From: an uncultured Lentisphaeria bacterium
Lineage (GTDB): Bacteria; Verrucomicrobiota; Lentisphaeria; Victivallales; UBA1829
Direction of reading: 5' to 3'
DNA length: 35,520 bases
Assembly (NCBI GenBank): GCA_905197955.1
Contig: CAJKAR010000043.1
Location: forward strand, 1-35,520
Of this stretch, positions 17,852 to 24,412 are shown piece by piece; position 1 is the stretch's first letter, and each line of letters begins with the position of its first letter. The position numbers and the translations under genes are program-made. The notes under the pieces are model-generated. The model was not told the DNA's origin. It did no database searches and was given only the letters and a program-made list of their open reading frames with translations.

Positions 17852-18721
17852 ATGTCCGCCCGAGACGATTCCCCTCCTGTTTCCCTCTTCTCCTTTCAGG
17901 ACATTATCACCTCAATTACCGGAATCATGTTCCTGGTGGTGCTTCTTCTGGCGCTGATTATTCTCGACAGCAGCATCCTGAAGAACTCCGCCAGTGAAGA
18001 AAAATCCTCCGCCGCCCCTCCTCCTGCGCAGGATCTGACCGAACTCAAACAGAAGATTGCTCTTCTCGACCAGCTTCTGAAAGATTCTCAGAAAGAGTAC
18101 CGCACCCTTTCGATGCAAATGGAACAAGAGCTCACTCTTCCGCCGGACAAACTCGATCAGAAACTAGCCGCCGAACAGGAACTACATACGGCATTGAAAC
18201 AGAAATTACACAAAACGGAACATCTCACACTCTCGCTCAAAAACGAAAACACCCTGCTGGAAAAGGAATCCCGGCGCATGGCAAAGAGCCTTCAGGAGCT
18301 GGACAAAAAAATCCAGCTGGAAAAAACGGAAATCTCCAAACGGCAGCAGGAACTGGAAAAGCAGAACAAACAACTGGAAAAACGGAAAAAACTGATCTCA
18401 TACAGCGTGGACAGCAAATTCCCGAAAAAACTGCTGATCGTGGAGTGCGGTCCTGCTGGAATTCGGGTCAAAAACACCGCCACGGGAGAAGTTCGCAGTT
18501 TCATTGATCCGAATGACCTGACTTACGCTTCCTCCATCACCCATTTTCTGCAATGGGCAAAACAGCGCGACCGGCAGAACGAATATTTCAGTCTTGTCAT
18601 CACGCCCGGAGCCTTCGGGTATGTGAACACGCTGGATCAGGAACTCACCGCAGCCGGATTCAGCAGGGGAAAGGAAATTCTGCCATCCAACGATTCGAGA
18701 ATTCTTGAGGAGGAACCGTAA
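17852..18721 (+). CDS. ExbD/MotB-like stator partner 1
   Basis: 289 residues, 4 bases after the channel gene with only a weak ribosome site, so probably translated by coupling. The N-terminus FSFQDIITSITGIMFLVVLLLAL places Asp17 at the start of the single membrane helix, equivalent to the protonated Asp of MotB (ADLMT) and ExbD (FIDVM). A coiled coil spans about 55-185 (periplasmic). Residues about 190-289 form a small globular domain (LLIVECGPAGIRVKN, HFLQWAKQRDRQNEYFSLVITPGAFGYV). There is no OmpA-type peptidoglycan-binding domain. It shares 19 identical bases with the next gene inside the coiled coil, which suggests the pair arose by duplication. Confidence 0.7.
   Translation: MSARDDSPPVSLFSFQDIITSITGIMFLVVLLLALIILDSSILKNSASEEKSSAAPPPAQDLTELKQKIALLDQLLKDSQKEYRTLSMQMEQELTLPPDKLDQKLAAEQELHTALKQKLHKTEHLTLSLKNENTLLEKESRRMAKSLQELDKKIQLEKTEISKRQQELEKQNKQLEKRKKLISYSVDSKFPKKLLIVECGPAGIRVKNTATGEVRSFIDPNDLTYASSITHFLQWAKQRDRQNEYFSLVITPGAFGYVNTLDQELTAAGFSRGKEILPSNDSRILEEEP
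18245..18263 (+). repeat. 19-base repeat, copy 1
   Basis: GAAAACACCCTGCTGGAAA, identical to 19035-19053 in the next gene; both encode ENTLLE in the coiled coils of the two ExbD-like proteins. Confidence 0.8.
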
Positions 18722-18722
18722 G

Positions 18723-19661
18723 ATGTCCAAAGCGAACGCCGGAGACAACAGCAGTCTGGAACTGCTTCTGGACACGATGTGCAATACATTCGGAGCCGTC
18801 ATGTTCATTGCCATCTCCCTGCTGGTGGTCATCTCCATGCTCGGAAAGGTGACCGCCGTTTCCGAATCTCTGCCGGAAACAGAATCTCTGAAAGCCATGC
18901 AGACTCAGCTGGCCCGTCTGGAATCCGAATATCTCCAGACGCGGAAAATGCTTGATCTTCTCAAACCGTTTGCCGAACGTCTCCAAAACGCTCCCCAACG
19001 CGAAACCCTGACCCGCTATCTGAAACTCAAAGAAGAAAACACCCTGCTGGAAACACAGTGGAAACTCCGGCAGCTCCAGCAGGAAACCGCGGAAAAACTC
19101 AAGAAGAACCTTCAAAAGCAAAAGGAGAAACTGAATTCCACGCTCAGCCGGAACTCAGAACTGTATGATTCTCTGACGCAAAAACGGCAGCAGCTGGAGA
19201 AATCCATTCTTTTCACGACCCGGACCCTCTCGAACTGGAAACCGGAATCTTCGCTGGTTTTCCGTCATCTTCAGCCGACCGAAAATGCGCCCTATTTTAT
19301 TCTTCTTCAGCATGGAAGACTCTGGAGAATCGGCCCATATCTTACATTCCCCATCCAGGTGCATTCCGATGTCAGCAGTAAAAACTGGAACAATTTCTAT
19401 GAGTGCACTCCCGCAACGGCCGGAACCCCCGTGTTGAATCCGGAATCCGGAGAAGTAAGCGCCGAAGCTCTGGCCCTGATCCGCGGAATTCCCGGGGACC
19501 GTTTCCCCTCGTTCCAGGTGTTTTCCGATTCTTCCCGCGAAATGTTCCTGATCCGCGAAGCGCTGAAGCAGGAAAACATCCGCCATGCATTCACCACAAA
19601 AACAGACGACAGTCCCGTCGGATTTGCCTTCCGCGAGAACGTAAACTATGAAAGCGACTGA
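18723..19661 (+). CDS. ExbD/MotB-like stator partner 2
   Basis: 312 residues. The ATG at 18723 has AGGAGG at 18708-18713 with 9-base spacing; the in-frame TTG at 18705 lies on that site and is rejected. The N-terminus LELLLDTMCNTFGAVMFIAISLLVV again puts Asp at residue 17 before the only membrane helix, matching partner 1. The DTMCNTFG motif is one I have seen in uncharacterised proteins beside MotA/TolQ/ExbB channels. A coiled coil (about 50-170) leads to a C-terminal domain with FILLQHGRLWRIGP and PSFQVFSDSSREMFLIREAL. Likely forms a mixed dimer with partner 1 in the channel pore, as AglQ and AglS do with AglR (inference). Confidence 0.7.
   Translation: MSKANAGDNSSLELLLDTMCNTFGAVMFIAISLLVVISMLGKVTAVSESLPETESLKAMQTQLARLESEYLQTRKMLDLLKPFAERLQNAPQRETLTRYLKLKEENTLLETQWKLRQLQQETAEKLKKNLQKQKEKLNSTLSRNSELYDSLTQKRQQLEKSILFTTRTLSNWKPESSLVFRHLQPTENAPYFILLQHGRLWRIGPYLTFPIQVHSDVSSKNWNNFYECTPATAGTPVLNPESGEVSAEALALIRGIPGDRFPSFQVFSDSSREMFLIREALKQENIRHAFTTKTDDSPVGFAFRENVNYESD
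19035..19053 (+). repeat. 19-base repeat, copy 2
   Basis: Identical to 18245-18263; supports a common origin of the two neighbouring ExbD-like genes, since the surrounding sequence has diverged. Confidence 0.8.
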
Positions 19662-19708
19662 AAAAACATTCCGGACCTTCCCCGCCCGGAGAGAAAAGGA
19701 TCCCTCTT

Positions 19709-20473
19709 ATGAACCCAAACAGCATTTACAACCCGGAAGATAAATTCAATCGAATCCGTCCCTTCTGCATTCTGGCCCTGCTGATTCTGATCCTGCTCTT
19801 CCTGATTTTTCTGGCTTCGCAAAAATCTGCCGACCGCGGAAAGGATTCGAACATCCCCCGTTCCGGAAAAACAGCTCAAACACCATCGAACTCCGGCTCC
19901 GGCAGAGGAAGTGGAACTGACGCAGGAAAAGAGAGCGGAAAATCATTCTCATCGAAAAATTCCGGCAACAAAGAAGCTTCTTCCAAAGGGAACAAAGGAA
20001 ATAAAAAGAACAAGGGAAACAAGAGAAACACTGCCGTTTCCCCCGCATCATCCACGGACAGCAGCAATCCGAAACAAGCCGCATCCATTCCGCCTCCGCT
20101 GCCGGCTTCCACGGGAAAACCTTCCTCTCCCGGTGATTCCGCTCCAGGAAAAAATCAGGCAGAGGCTTCAGGCTCAACTTTTCCCGAGCAACAGTGGAAA
20201 AGCACAAAGAAGCCGACTATTTCCGAATCGGAAATCTGGTTTTACGCCACAACCCATATCAAAGAAATCGCCAAAGACAAACGCGATGTCTTTGAATTTC
20301 CGGAATACGGAGTACCCAATACTTCGATGAAAAAAGTTGCTGAAAATCTGTATAAAGTCAAAGGCTTCTTCAAGGTGAAGACACACGATGGCAAAGAAAA
20401 AATGTACCGTTTCTCTCTGAAAATTGATATCGCCAGCACTCGCTGTCATGATCTTGCAATCGAAAGCATGTAA
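19709..20473 (+). CDS. membrane-tethered protein with low-complexity linker
   Basis: 254 residues; AAAAGGA at 19694-19700, 8 bases before the ATG. A cytoplasmic N-terminus of about 17 residues precedes one helix (CILALLILILLFLIFLA). Residues about 37-165 form a Ser/Asn/Lys/Pro-rich linker (KGNKGNKKNKGNKRN, then PPPLPAS). The last ~85 residues make a compact domain: IWFYATTHIKEIAKDKRDVFEFPEYG...NLYKVKGFFKVKTHDG...YRFSLKIDI. Its pattern (helix, FP turn, then YxVxG strands) recalls small cystatin-like domains in many uncharacterised secreted proteins, a low-confidence comparison. It is the last gene of the operon, 47 bases after ExbD-like 2; the linker is long enough to reach into the periplasm. 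Confidence 0.6.
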   Translation: MNPNSIYNPEDKFNRIRPFCILALLILILLFLIFLASQKSADRGKDSNIPRSGKTAQTPSNSGSGRGSGTDAGKESGKSFSSKNSGNKEASSKGNKGNKKNKGNKRNTAVSPASSTDSSNPKQAASIPPPLPASTGKPSSPGDSAPGKNQAEASGSTFPEQQWKSTKKPTISESEIWFYATTHIKEIAKDKRDVFEFPEYGVPNTSMKKVAENLYKVKGFFKVKTHDGKEKMYRFSLKIDIASTRCHDLAIESM

Positions 20474-20495
20474 CCGCCCCCATCATCCCTCATCA

Positions 20496-21191
20496 TCACA
20501 TGCGGACGCGGTAAATTCCTCCATTTTTCTCCGCAAGCCGACGCAGCAGTTCGGATTCCCGGCCGATGGCAATACAGTTGATGGTAATTCTGCGCCTGGC
20601 GTTCCAGGTGTTGACCTTTTGCAGAAGATCCTGTTCGGAACAGTCCGTAGGTTCTCCATCGGTCAGGAAAAAAATGGAATTGATCTCATTCGGATCCGCA
20701 AGTTCAAAGATTGCATTCCAGGCGGCGCCCATTGCGGTTCCCCCGCAGGCTGTCAGTTTCCGAACATGCTTAATAACCGTCTCCACGTGAAGAATGCTGT
20801 TGAAGGGATACAGTCTCTTTTCCGGCGGAAAAAATTTGACGTTGCTTGCATACTCCACAAGGAAAAAGGAACCGCGGACGGGCTCTTCTCCTGACTTTCC
20901 CGGACGCAGAGTCAACATGGAAATCAACTCTTTTTTCATGGCCTCCATCCGGGAAATCCCCTCCGGAGTCCGGGCCCCCATGGAACTGGAAAGATCAATG
21001 ACAAAAAGGATCTTTTCATTCTTGTTGACAGGAATTCCGTAAAAATAACTTTTTCCCCCTCCGGAACCGGTCTTTCCTACGTCGTAAGATGTCGGAAGCT
21101 CCTTTTTCTTCTGCGGAATGGAAAAGACATCCACGCCGAAAACCCCGGCAGAGAAAAGAATTACAAGGCAGAACATCAACAGTTTTTTCAC
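20496..21191 (-). CDS. secreted von Willebrand factor A domain protein
   Basis: 231 residues from a GTG start with AGGAG 7 bases upstream. Signal peptide: MKKLLMFCLVILFSAGVFG. The vWA domain begins near residue 58; its metal-binding MIDAS is complete: Asp66-x-Ser68-x-Ser70 (DLSSS), Thr152 (GGTAMG) and Asp178 (TDGEPTD). The length is just enough for signal, a short linker and one vWA domain, ending on the final strand. Such domains bind proteins through a metal ion, here in the periplasm. It is convergent with the motor operon, 22 bases from its last gene and without an obvious terminator between them, so it may belong to the same system, though it is regulated separately. Confidence 0.85.
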   Translation of the reverse strand: MKKLLMFCLVILFSAGVFGVDVFSIPQKKKELPTSYDVGKTGSGGGKSYFYGIPVNKNEKILFVIDLSSSMGARTPEGISRMEAMKKELISMLTLRPGKSGEEPVRGSFFLVEYASNVKFFPPEKRLYPFNSILHVETVIKHVRKLTACGGTAMGAAWNAIFELADPNEINSIFFLTDGEPTDCSEQDLLQKVNTWNARRRITINCIAIGRESELLRRLAEKNGGIYRVRM

Positions 21192-21337
21192 GTCTTTTCT
21201 CCTGAATTGTTGTGAACAATCAAAAAGAGAGCCTTTTCACTTCATGCGGACTCCATCGAACAGCCCGATTTCTCCTCTCTCCGGTCAAGTCCCCGCCCTC
21301 CAGGAATAATATAAAACCTCTTTCCCGAAATTCCAGA

Positions 21338-22246
21338 TCAGGAGGATTTTTCCGCCCGCAATTTGAACTGGCGCACACTCTGAAGCGAAACCGAAAGCAC
21401 CAGCAGAAACAGACATCCGTAAAATGCCGGTGTAAACTCCTGATGCTCCCGAAAAATCAGCATTGCCAGAAGAATGCTGTATACCGGCTCCAGATTGTAA
21501 CTCAGATTCACCGTAAATGCCGAAATCATCCGCAGAGCCTGAATCTGAAACCAGTAAAGTCCAACGGTACAGGCCAGCGCAAAGACAATCAGTTCCGCCG
21601 TCTCCGTTACAGTCGGCAGAAAACGCGGCGAAGGAAAGGCGATCAGATAAAACGGCAGAAGCAGCGAAAATGCCAGAAAACCTCCGCACATTTCGTAATG
21701 CAGAATCTTCCACGCGGAGTGCCGTCTTCCCAGAAATCTGGAAGCGATCGTATACAGCGAAGCCAGCAGAGTCGAAACAATCCCCAGCAGAATCCCCGTC
21801 CGGAAACGGAGATCAACCGAAAACACCAGCAGAATCCCCGCAATCGCCAGCAGACTGAACAGCAGTTCCATCCATTGAAACTTCCGTTTCAGCAGAAGCG
21901 GCTCCAGAATCGCGGAAAAGAAACCGATCATCGCAAAACAGGCAACTCCGATGGATACATTCGCCATCTTGATGCTGCCGAAAAAAAAGATCCAGTGCAA
22001 TGCAAGCAGCAGTCCCGCACCGGAAATCTCCAGCCGATCACGCCATGAAGCCGCCTCCCTTCTGCGCAGAAACCGACTCACCGCCAGCAGTATAACTGCC
22101 GTAAACAGCAACCGCCACCATGTCATCACACCGCTCGGCAATGCAATGAGTTTTCCGAGAATCCCCGTAAACCCGGCAAACAGAATGGAAAGATGAAGAC
22201 AGCAGAAAGCTTTCGCCATCTCTCCGGAATACACTTTCTGATCCAT
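21338..22246 (-). CDS. EamA-family (DMT superfamily) transporter
   Basis: 302 residues from the ATG at 22246 (AGAGG upstream, and a promoter just beyond it; an in-frame upstream start would overlap that promoter). About ten hydrophobic helices in two repeats, the usual layout of drug/metabolite EamA permeases: first half FAGFTGILGKLIALPSGVMTWWRLLFTAVILLAVS, second half TAELIVFALACTVGLYWFQIQALR and ISAFTVNLSYNLEPVYSILLAMLIF, the last being the conserved exit motif of the family. Inner-membrane exporter or importer of a small metabolite; substrate unknown. It is divergent from an AraC regulator at 22383, which may control it. Confidence 0.85.
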   Translation of the reverse strand: MDQKVYSGEMAKAFCCLHLSILFAGFTGILGKLIALPSGVMTWWRLLFTAVILLAVSRFLRRREAASWRDRLEISGAGLLLALHWIFFFGSIKMANVSIGVACFAMIGFFSAILEPLLLKRKFQWMELLFSLLAIAGILLVFSVDLRFRTGILLGIVSTLLASLYTIASRFLGRRHSAWKILHYEMCGGFLAFSLLLPFYLIAFPSPRFLPTVTETAELIVFALACTVGLYWFQIQALRMISAFTVNLSYNLEPVYSILLAMLIFREHQEFTPAFYGCLFLLVLSVSLQSVRQFKLRAEKSS

Positions 22247-22275
22247 ACTCCGCCTCTTTTCCGAATCGATCTGGA

Positions 22276-22303
22276 AATATAATCGGGGAAGCAGATTTTG
22301 CAA
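22276..22303 (-). promoter_or_regulatory. promoter of the EamA transporter gene
   Basis: On the - strand TTGCAA (22298-22303), 16-base spacer, TATATT (22276-22281), 30 bases before the ATG at 22246. Confidence 0.5.
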
Positions 22304-22317
22304 GAGGTTATAAATTC

Positions 22318-22342
22318 GCGGAAAGAGACTTGACTCTTCCGC
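22318..22342. promoter_or_regulatory. inverted repeat over the araC -35 box, candidate operator
   Basis: GCGGAAAGAG (22318-22327) and CTCTTCCGC (22334-22342) form an inverted repeat with one unpaired A. It covers the -35 box of the second AraC gene (22330-22335), so a bound protein would block that promoter. It could serve for autoregulation or for both divergent genes. Confidence 0.4.
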
Positions 22343-22358
22343 TTTCCCGCTCTATTGT
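22330..22358 (+). promoter_or_regulatory. sigma-70-type promoter of the second araC-type gene
   Basis: TTGACT (22330-22335), 17-base spacer, TATTGT (22353-22358). Transcription would begin near 22365, downstream of an in-frame TTG at 22359, which supports the ATG at 22383 as the true start. Confidence 0.6.
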
Positions 22359-22382
22359 TTGGATATTCAGGGATTTCAAAAC

Positions 22383-23255
22383 ATGGACGACTTTATTTCC
22401 TATCAGACCTATTCAAAATTTCCGCTTCTTTATGAAAATACCGTTTCGGAAGCGGCGGAAACACGAATCAGCATTCTCCGTTTTTCCATTGTAAATGTGA
22501 ATGACAGCTACAACTACGCGCCGCACCGGCACACAGGTCCGGAACTGATGTTTTCCGTCAGGGGAAGTTACGACTGTACACTCAACGACCGCGAGTTTTC
22601 CGTTCCTCCGGGACATGGAATCTTCATTCAGCCGGGCGATATCCACTGTGACCACTGCGGAGCGGAAAGCCGATTTGTCGCTCTAGTCTTTCGCGTGCTG
22701 GACCCGATCGGGAATCCCTGTTCCGATTTTTTCCGTCCGGGCACCTCCATGGAAAAACGTCTGTTCTGTTTTGAGCGTTCCGCGGAGATCAGGGAGATCT
22801 TTGATCTGGCGGTCCGCAGGCGATCCGGCGGGGATGCCTTTCTCCGTCAGACAGCCGCTTCGCTGGCCGCCGCCCTGATCTGGAACATATTCTCTCTGCT
22901 GAGGGATCAGCTTTCGGACTCCATGACCGGAGCGCTGAACGACAACTATTTCCGGAGCCGGGTCTACGACCTTTTCTTTGCGCATATCGATCGTTCTCTT
23001 TCCGTGCAGGAAGCCGCGGAAGCCCTCGGAATGAGCCGGCGAAGCCTGGAATATAAATTCAAGGCTCTGTTCGGGAAACCTCCTTCCAAAGTGTTTACGG
23101 CATGGAAAATCAGGCAGGCGATCCGTCTGCTTCAAGCGGGAATGTCCTCAAAATCCGTTGCACAGGAGCTCGGTTTTGCCAATCAGTTCCACTTTTCCAG
23201 GGTCTTTCGCGAGCAGACCGGAACAAACGCCTCAACCTTTTGCGCAAAAAGATAA
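22383..23255 (+). CDS. AraC-family transcriptional regulator
   Basis: 290 residues from the ATG at 22383, with AGGGA (22369-22373) nine bases upstream. The N-terminal cupin sensor shows HRHTGPELMFSVRGSYDCTLN and PPGHGIFIQPGDIHCDHCG, a His-rich sugar-pocket pattern. The C-terminus has the two helix-turn-helix units: VQEAAEALGMSRRSLEYKFKALFGKPPSK and SKSVAQELGFANQFHFSRVFREQTG. It lies between a divergent EamA transporter and a downstream isomerase/glycosidase pair on the same strand. Direct TTTGCG repeats before that pair suggest it activates them. It likely senses a mannose-containing sugar, an inference from the neighbours. Confidence 0.88.
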   Translation: MDDFISYQTYSKFPLLYENTVSEAAETRISILRFSIVNVNDSYNYAPHRHTGPELMFSVRGSYDCTLNDREFSVPPGHGIFIQPGDIHCDHCGAESRFVALVFRVLDPIGNPCSDFFRPGTSMEKRLFCFERSAEIREIFDLAVRRRSGGDAFLRQTAASLAAALIWNIFSLLRDQLSDSMTGALNDNYFRSRVYDLFFAHIDRSLSVQEAAEALGMSRRSLEYKFKALFGKPPSKVFTAWKIRQAIRLLQAGMSSKSVAQELGFANQFHFSRVFREQTGTNASTFCAKR

Positions 23256-23264
23256 ATCTTTGCG
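23238..23264. promoter_or_regulatory. TTTGCG direct repeats, candidate activator site
   Basis: TTTGCG occurs at 23239-23244 and 23259-23264, 20 bases apart. The first lies inside a perfect palindrome TTTTGCGCAAAA (23238-23249). The repeats overlap the end of the AraC gene and end 34 bases before the -10 box at 23298, suiting an activator bound just upstream of a poor -35 region. Confidence 0.4.
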
Positions 23265-23297
23265 TTCCCGGATATTCCATTTTTCCGGATTCCGCTG

Positions 23298-23303
23298 TAT
23301 ACT
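23298..23303 (+). promoter_or_regulatory. -10 box of the isomerase/glycosidase operon
   Basis: TATACT, 5 of 6 to consensus, 36 bases before the ATG at 23339. The -35 position (near 23275-23280, TTCCAT) is a poor match, as expected for an activator-dependent promoter. Confidence 0.45.
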
Positions 23304-23338
23304 TTCTCCATGAAAAAAATCATCGGAAGGATTTTATC

Positions 23339-24412
23339 ATGGAAGTATTCAAATTCATCCACAACCGCGTTCTCCGGCTCTACTCGGGCGGAAGCGGAAT
23401 CGACCGCCTCTGCGGCGAAGCGGAACCGAAAGACACCCGATTTCCGGAAGACTGGATCGCTTCGTGCATCGAAGGCAACGGGCGCGCGTATCATTCGCCG
23501 GGACACGGCATCAGTAAGATTGTGTATCAGGGCGAGATCCGTTCTTTTCCGGAGTTTCTGCGGGAACATGCGCTTGCGCTTCTCGGTCCGGAGCATCTGA
23601 AGCGGTTCGGTCCGGAACCGGCTGTACTGACCAAACTTCTTGATTCGGCGGAACGTCTTCCGCTTCAGGTGCATCCGACCCGCGCCGATGCGGAACGGCT
23701 TTTCCATGTCCATTACGGAAAAACGGAGGCATGGATCGTTCTTGCCACCCGGAAAATCAACGGGGAGGAGCCCTATCTGCTGGTCGGGTTCAACGAAACG
23801 TTTGACCGGGAGACCTTTTACCGTGAATCCGTGGAAGGCGAATACAAAACAGGACTCTCCATGCTCCACAAACTCAATGTGAAGCCGGGAGATGTTGTCA
23901 TCATCCGCGGCGGACTCCCCCATGCCATCGGTCCCGGGGTCACAATGGTGGAAGTTATGGAGCCGAGCGATCTGGTCATCGTGCCGGAAATCAACTGCTG
24001 CGGCGTTATGCTGGATGTGGAAAAACGGTTCAACGGCCTAGGAATTGAGAAAGGGATGTCCCTCTTCGACTTCCAGCCCCGTACAAAGCAGGAACTTCTG
24101 GAATACGTCTCTCCGAAACCGGAAACGCTGGAACAGAATGAAAACGGAACCTTGAGCACTCTGATCCCGCGTTCCGCCTGCGGCTATTTCGAAGCGCAGA
24201 AACTGACATTCTGCAAAAAATGGAATCTTGATCTTTCCCGGCGACTCTTCCGGATCGGTATTCTGACGGAAGGCTCCGCCCGGCTCAACACACTGGAAAT
24301 CAAACGGGGAGAAAGTTTTATGATTCCATACGACTCTCCGGAAATTACAATTACAGGGAACGGAACGATCGTATTCGTTCTTCCGCCTGAAGAGGAGAAT
24401 CGACATGCTTGA
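23339..24412 (+). CDS. manA: class I mannose-6-phosphate isomerase
   Basis: 357 residues; interconverts mannose 6-phosphate and fructose 6-phosphate with a zinc ion in the cytoplasm, feeding mannose into glycolysis. AAGG lies 8 bases before the ATG at 23339; the open frame extends upstream into the AraC gene, but no start fits there. Zinc ligands of the family are visible: Gln110 and His112 in LPLQVHP, Glu130 in GKTEAW, and His195 in GLPHAIG. The C-terminal cupin follows with NAL-type strands and ends at FVLPPEEEN. Length matches the family. Its last bases overlap the start of the next gene by 8, indicating coupled translation with an intracellular glycosidase; the pair probably releases and converts mannose. 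Confidence 0.87.
   Translation: MEVFKFIHNRVLRLYSGGSGIDRLCGEAEPKDTRFPEDWIASCIEGNGRAYHSPGHGISKIVYQGEIRSFPEFLREHALALLGPEHLKRFGPEPAVLTKLLDSAERLPLQVHPTRADAERLFHVHYGKTEAWIVLATRKINGEEPYLLVGFNETFDRETFYRESVEGEYKTGLSMLHKLNVKPGDVVIIRGGLPHAIGPGVTMVEVMEPSDLVIVPEINCCGVMLDVEKRFNGLGIEKGMSLFDFQPRTKQELLEYVSPKPETLEQNENGTLSTLIPRSACGYFEAQKLTFCKKWNLDLSRRLFRIGILTEGSARLNTLEIKRGESFMIPYDSPEITITGNGTIVFVLPPEEENRHA

Noticed and set aside
16981..19661. Zorya-type ZorAB defence genes
   Set aside because: The channel and coiled-coil partners are similar in idea, but there is no OmpA-type domain and no ZorC/D/E helicase or nuclease nearby, and there are two partners instead of one.
21212..22048. Open frame of 278 codons on the + strand, Gln/Arg/Lys-rich
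   Set aside because: Reverse complement of hydrophobic EamA helices, not a real basic protein.
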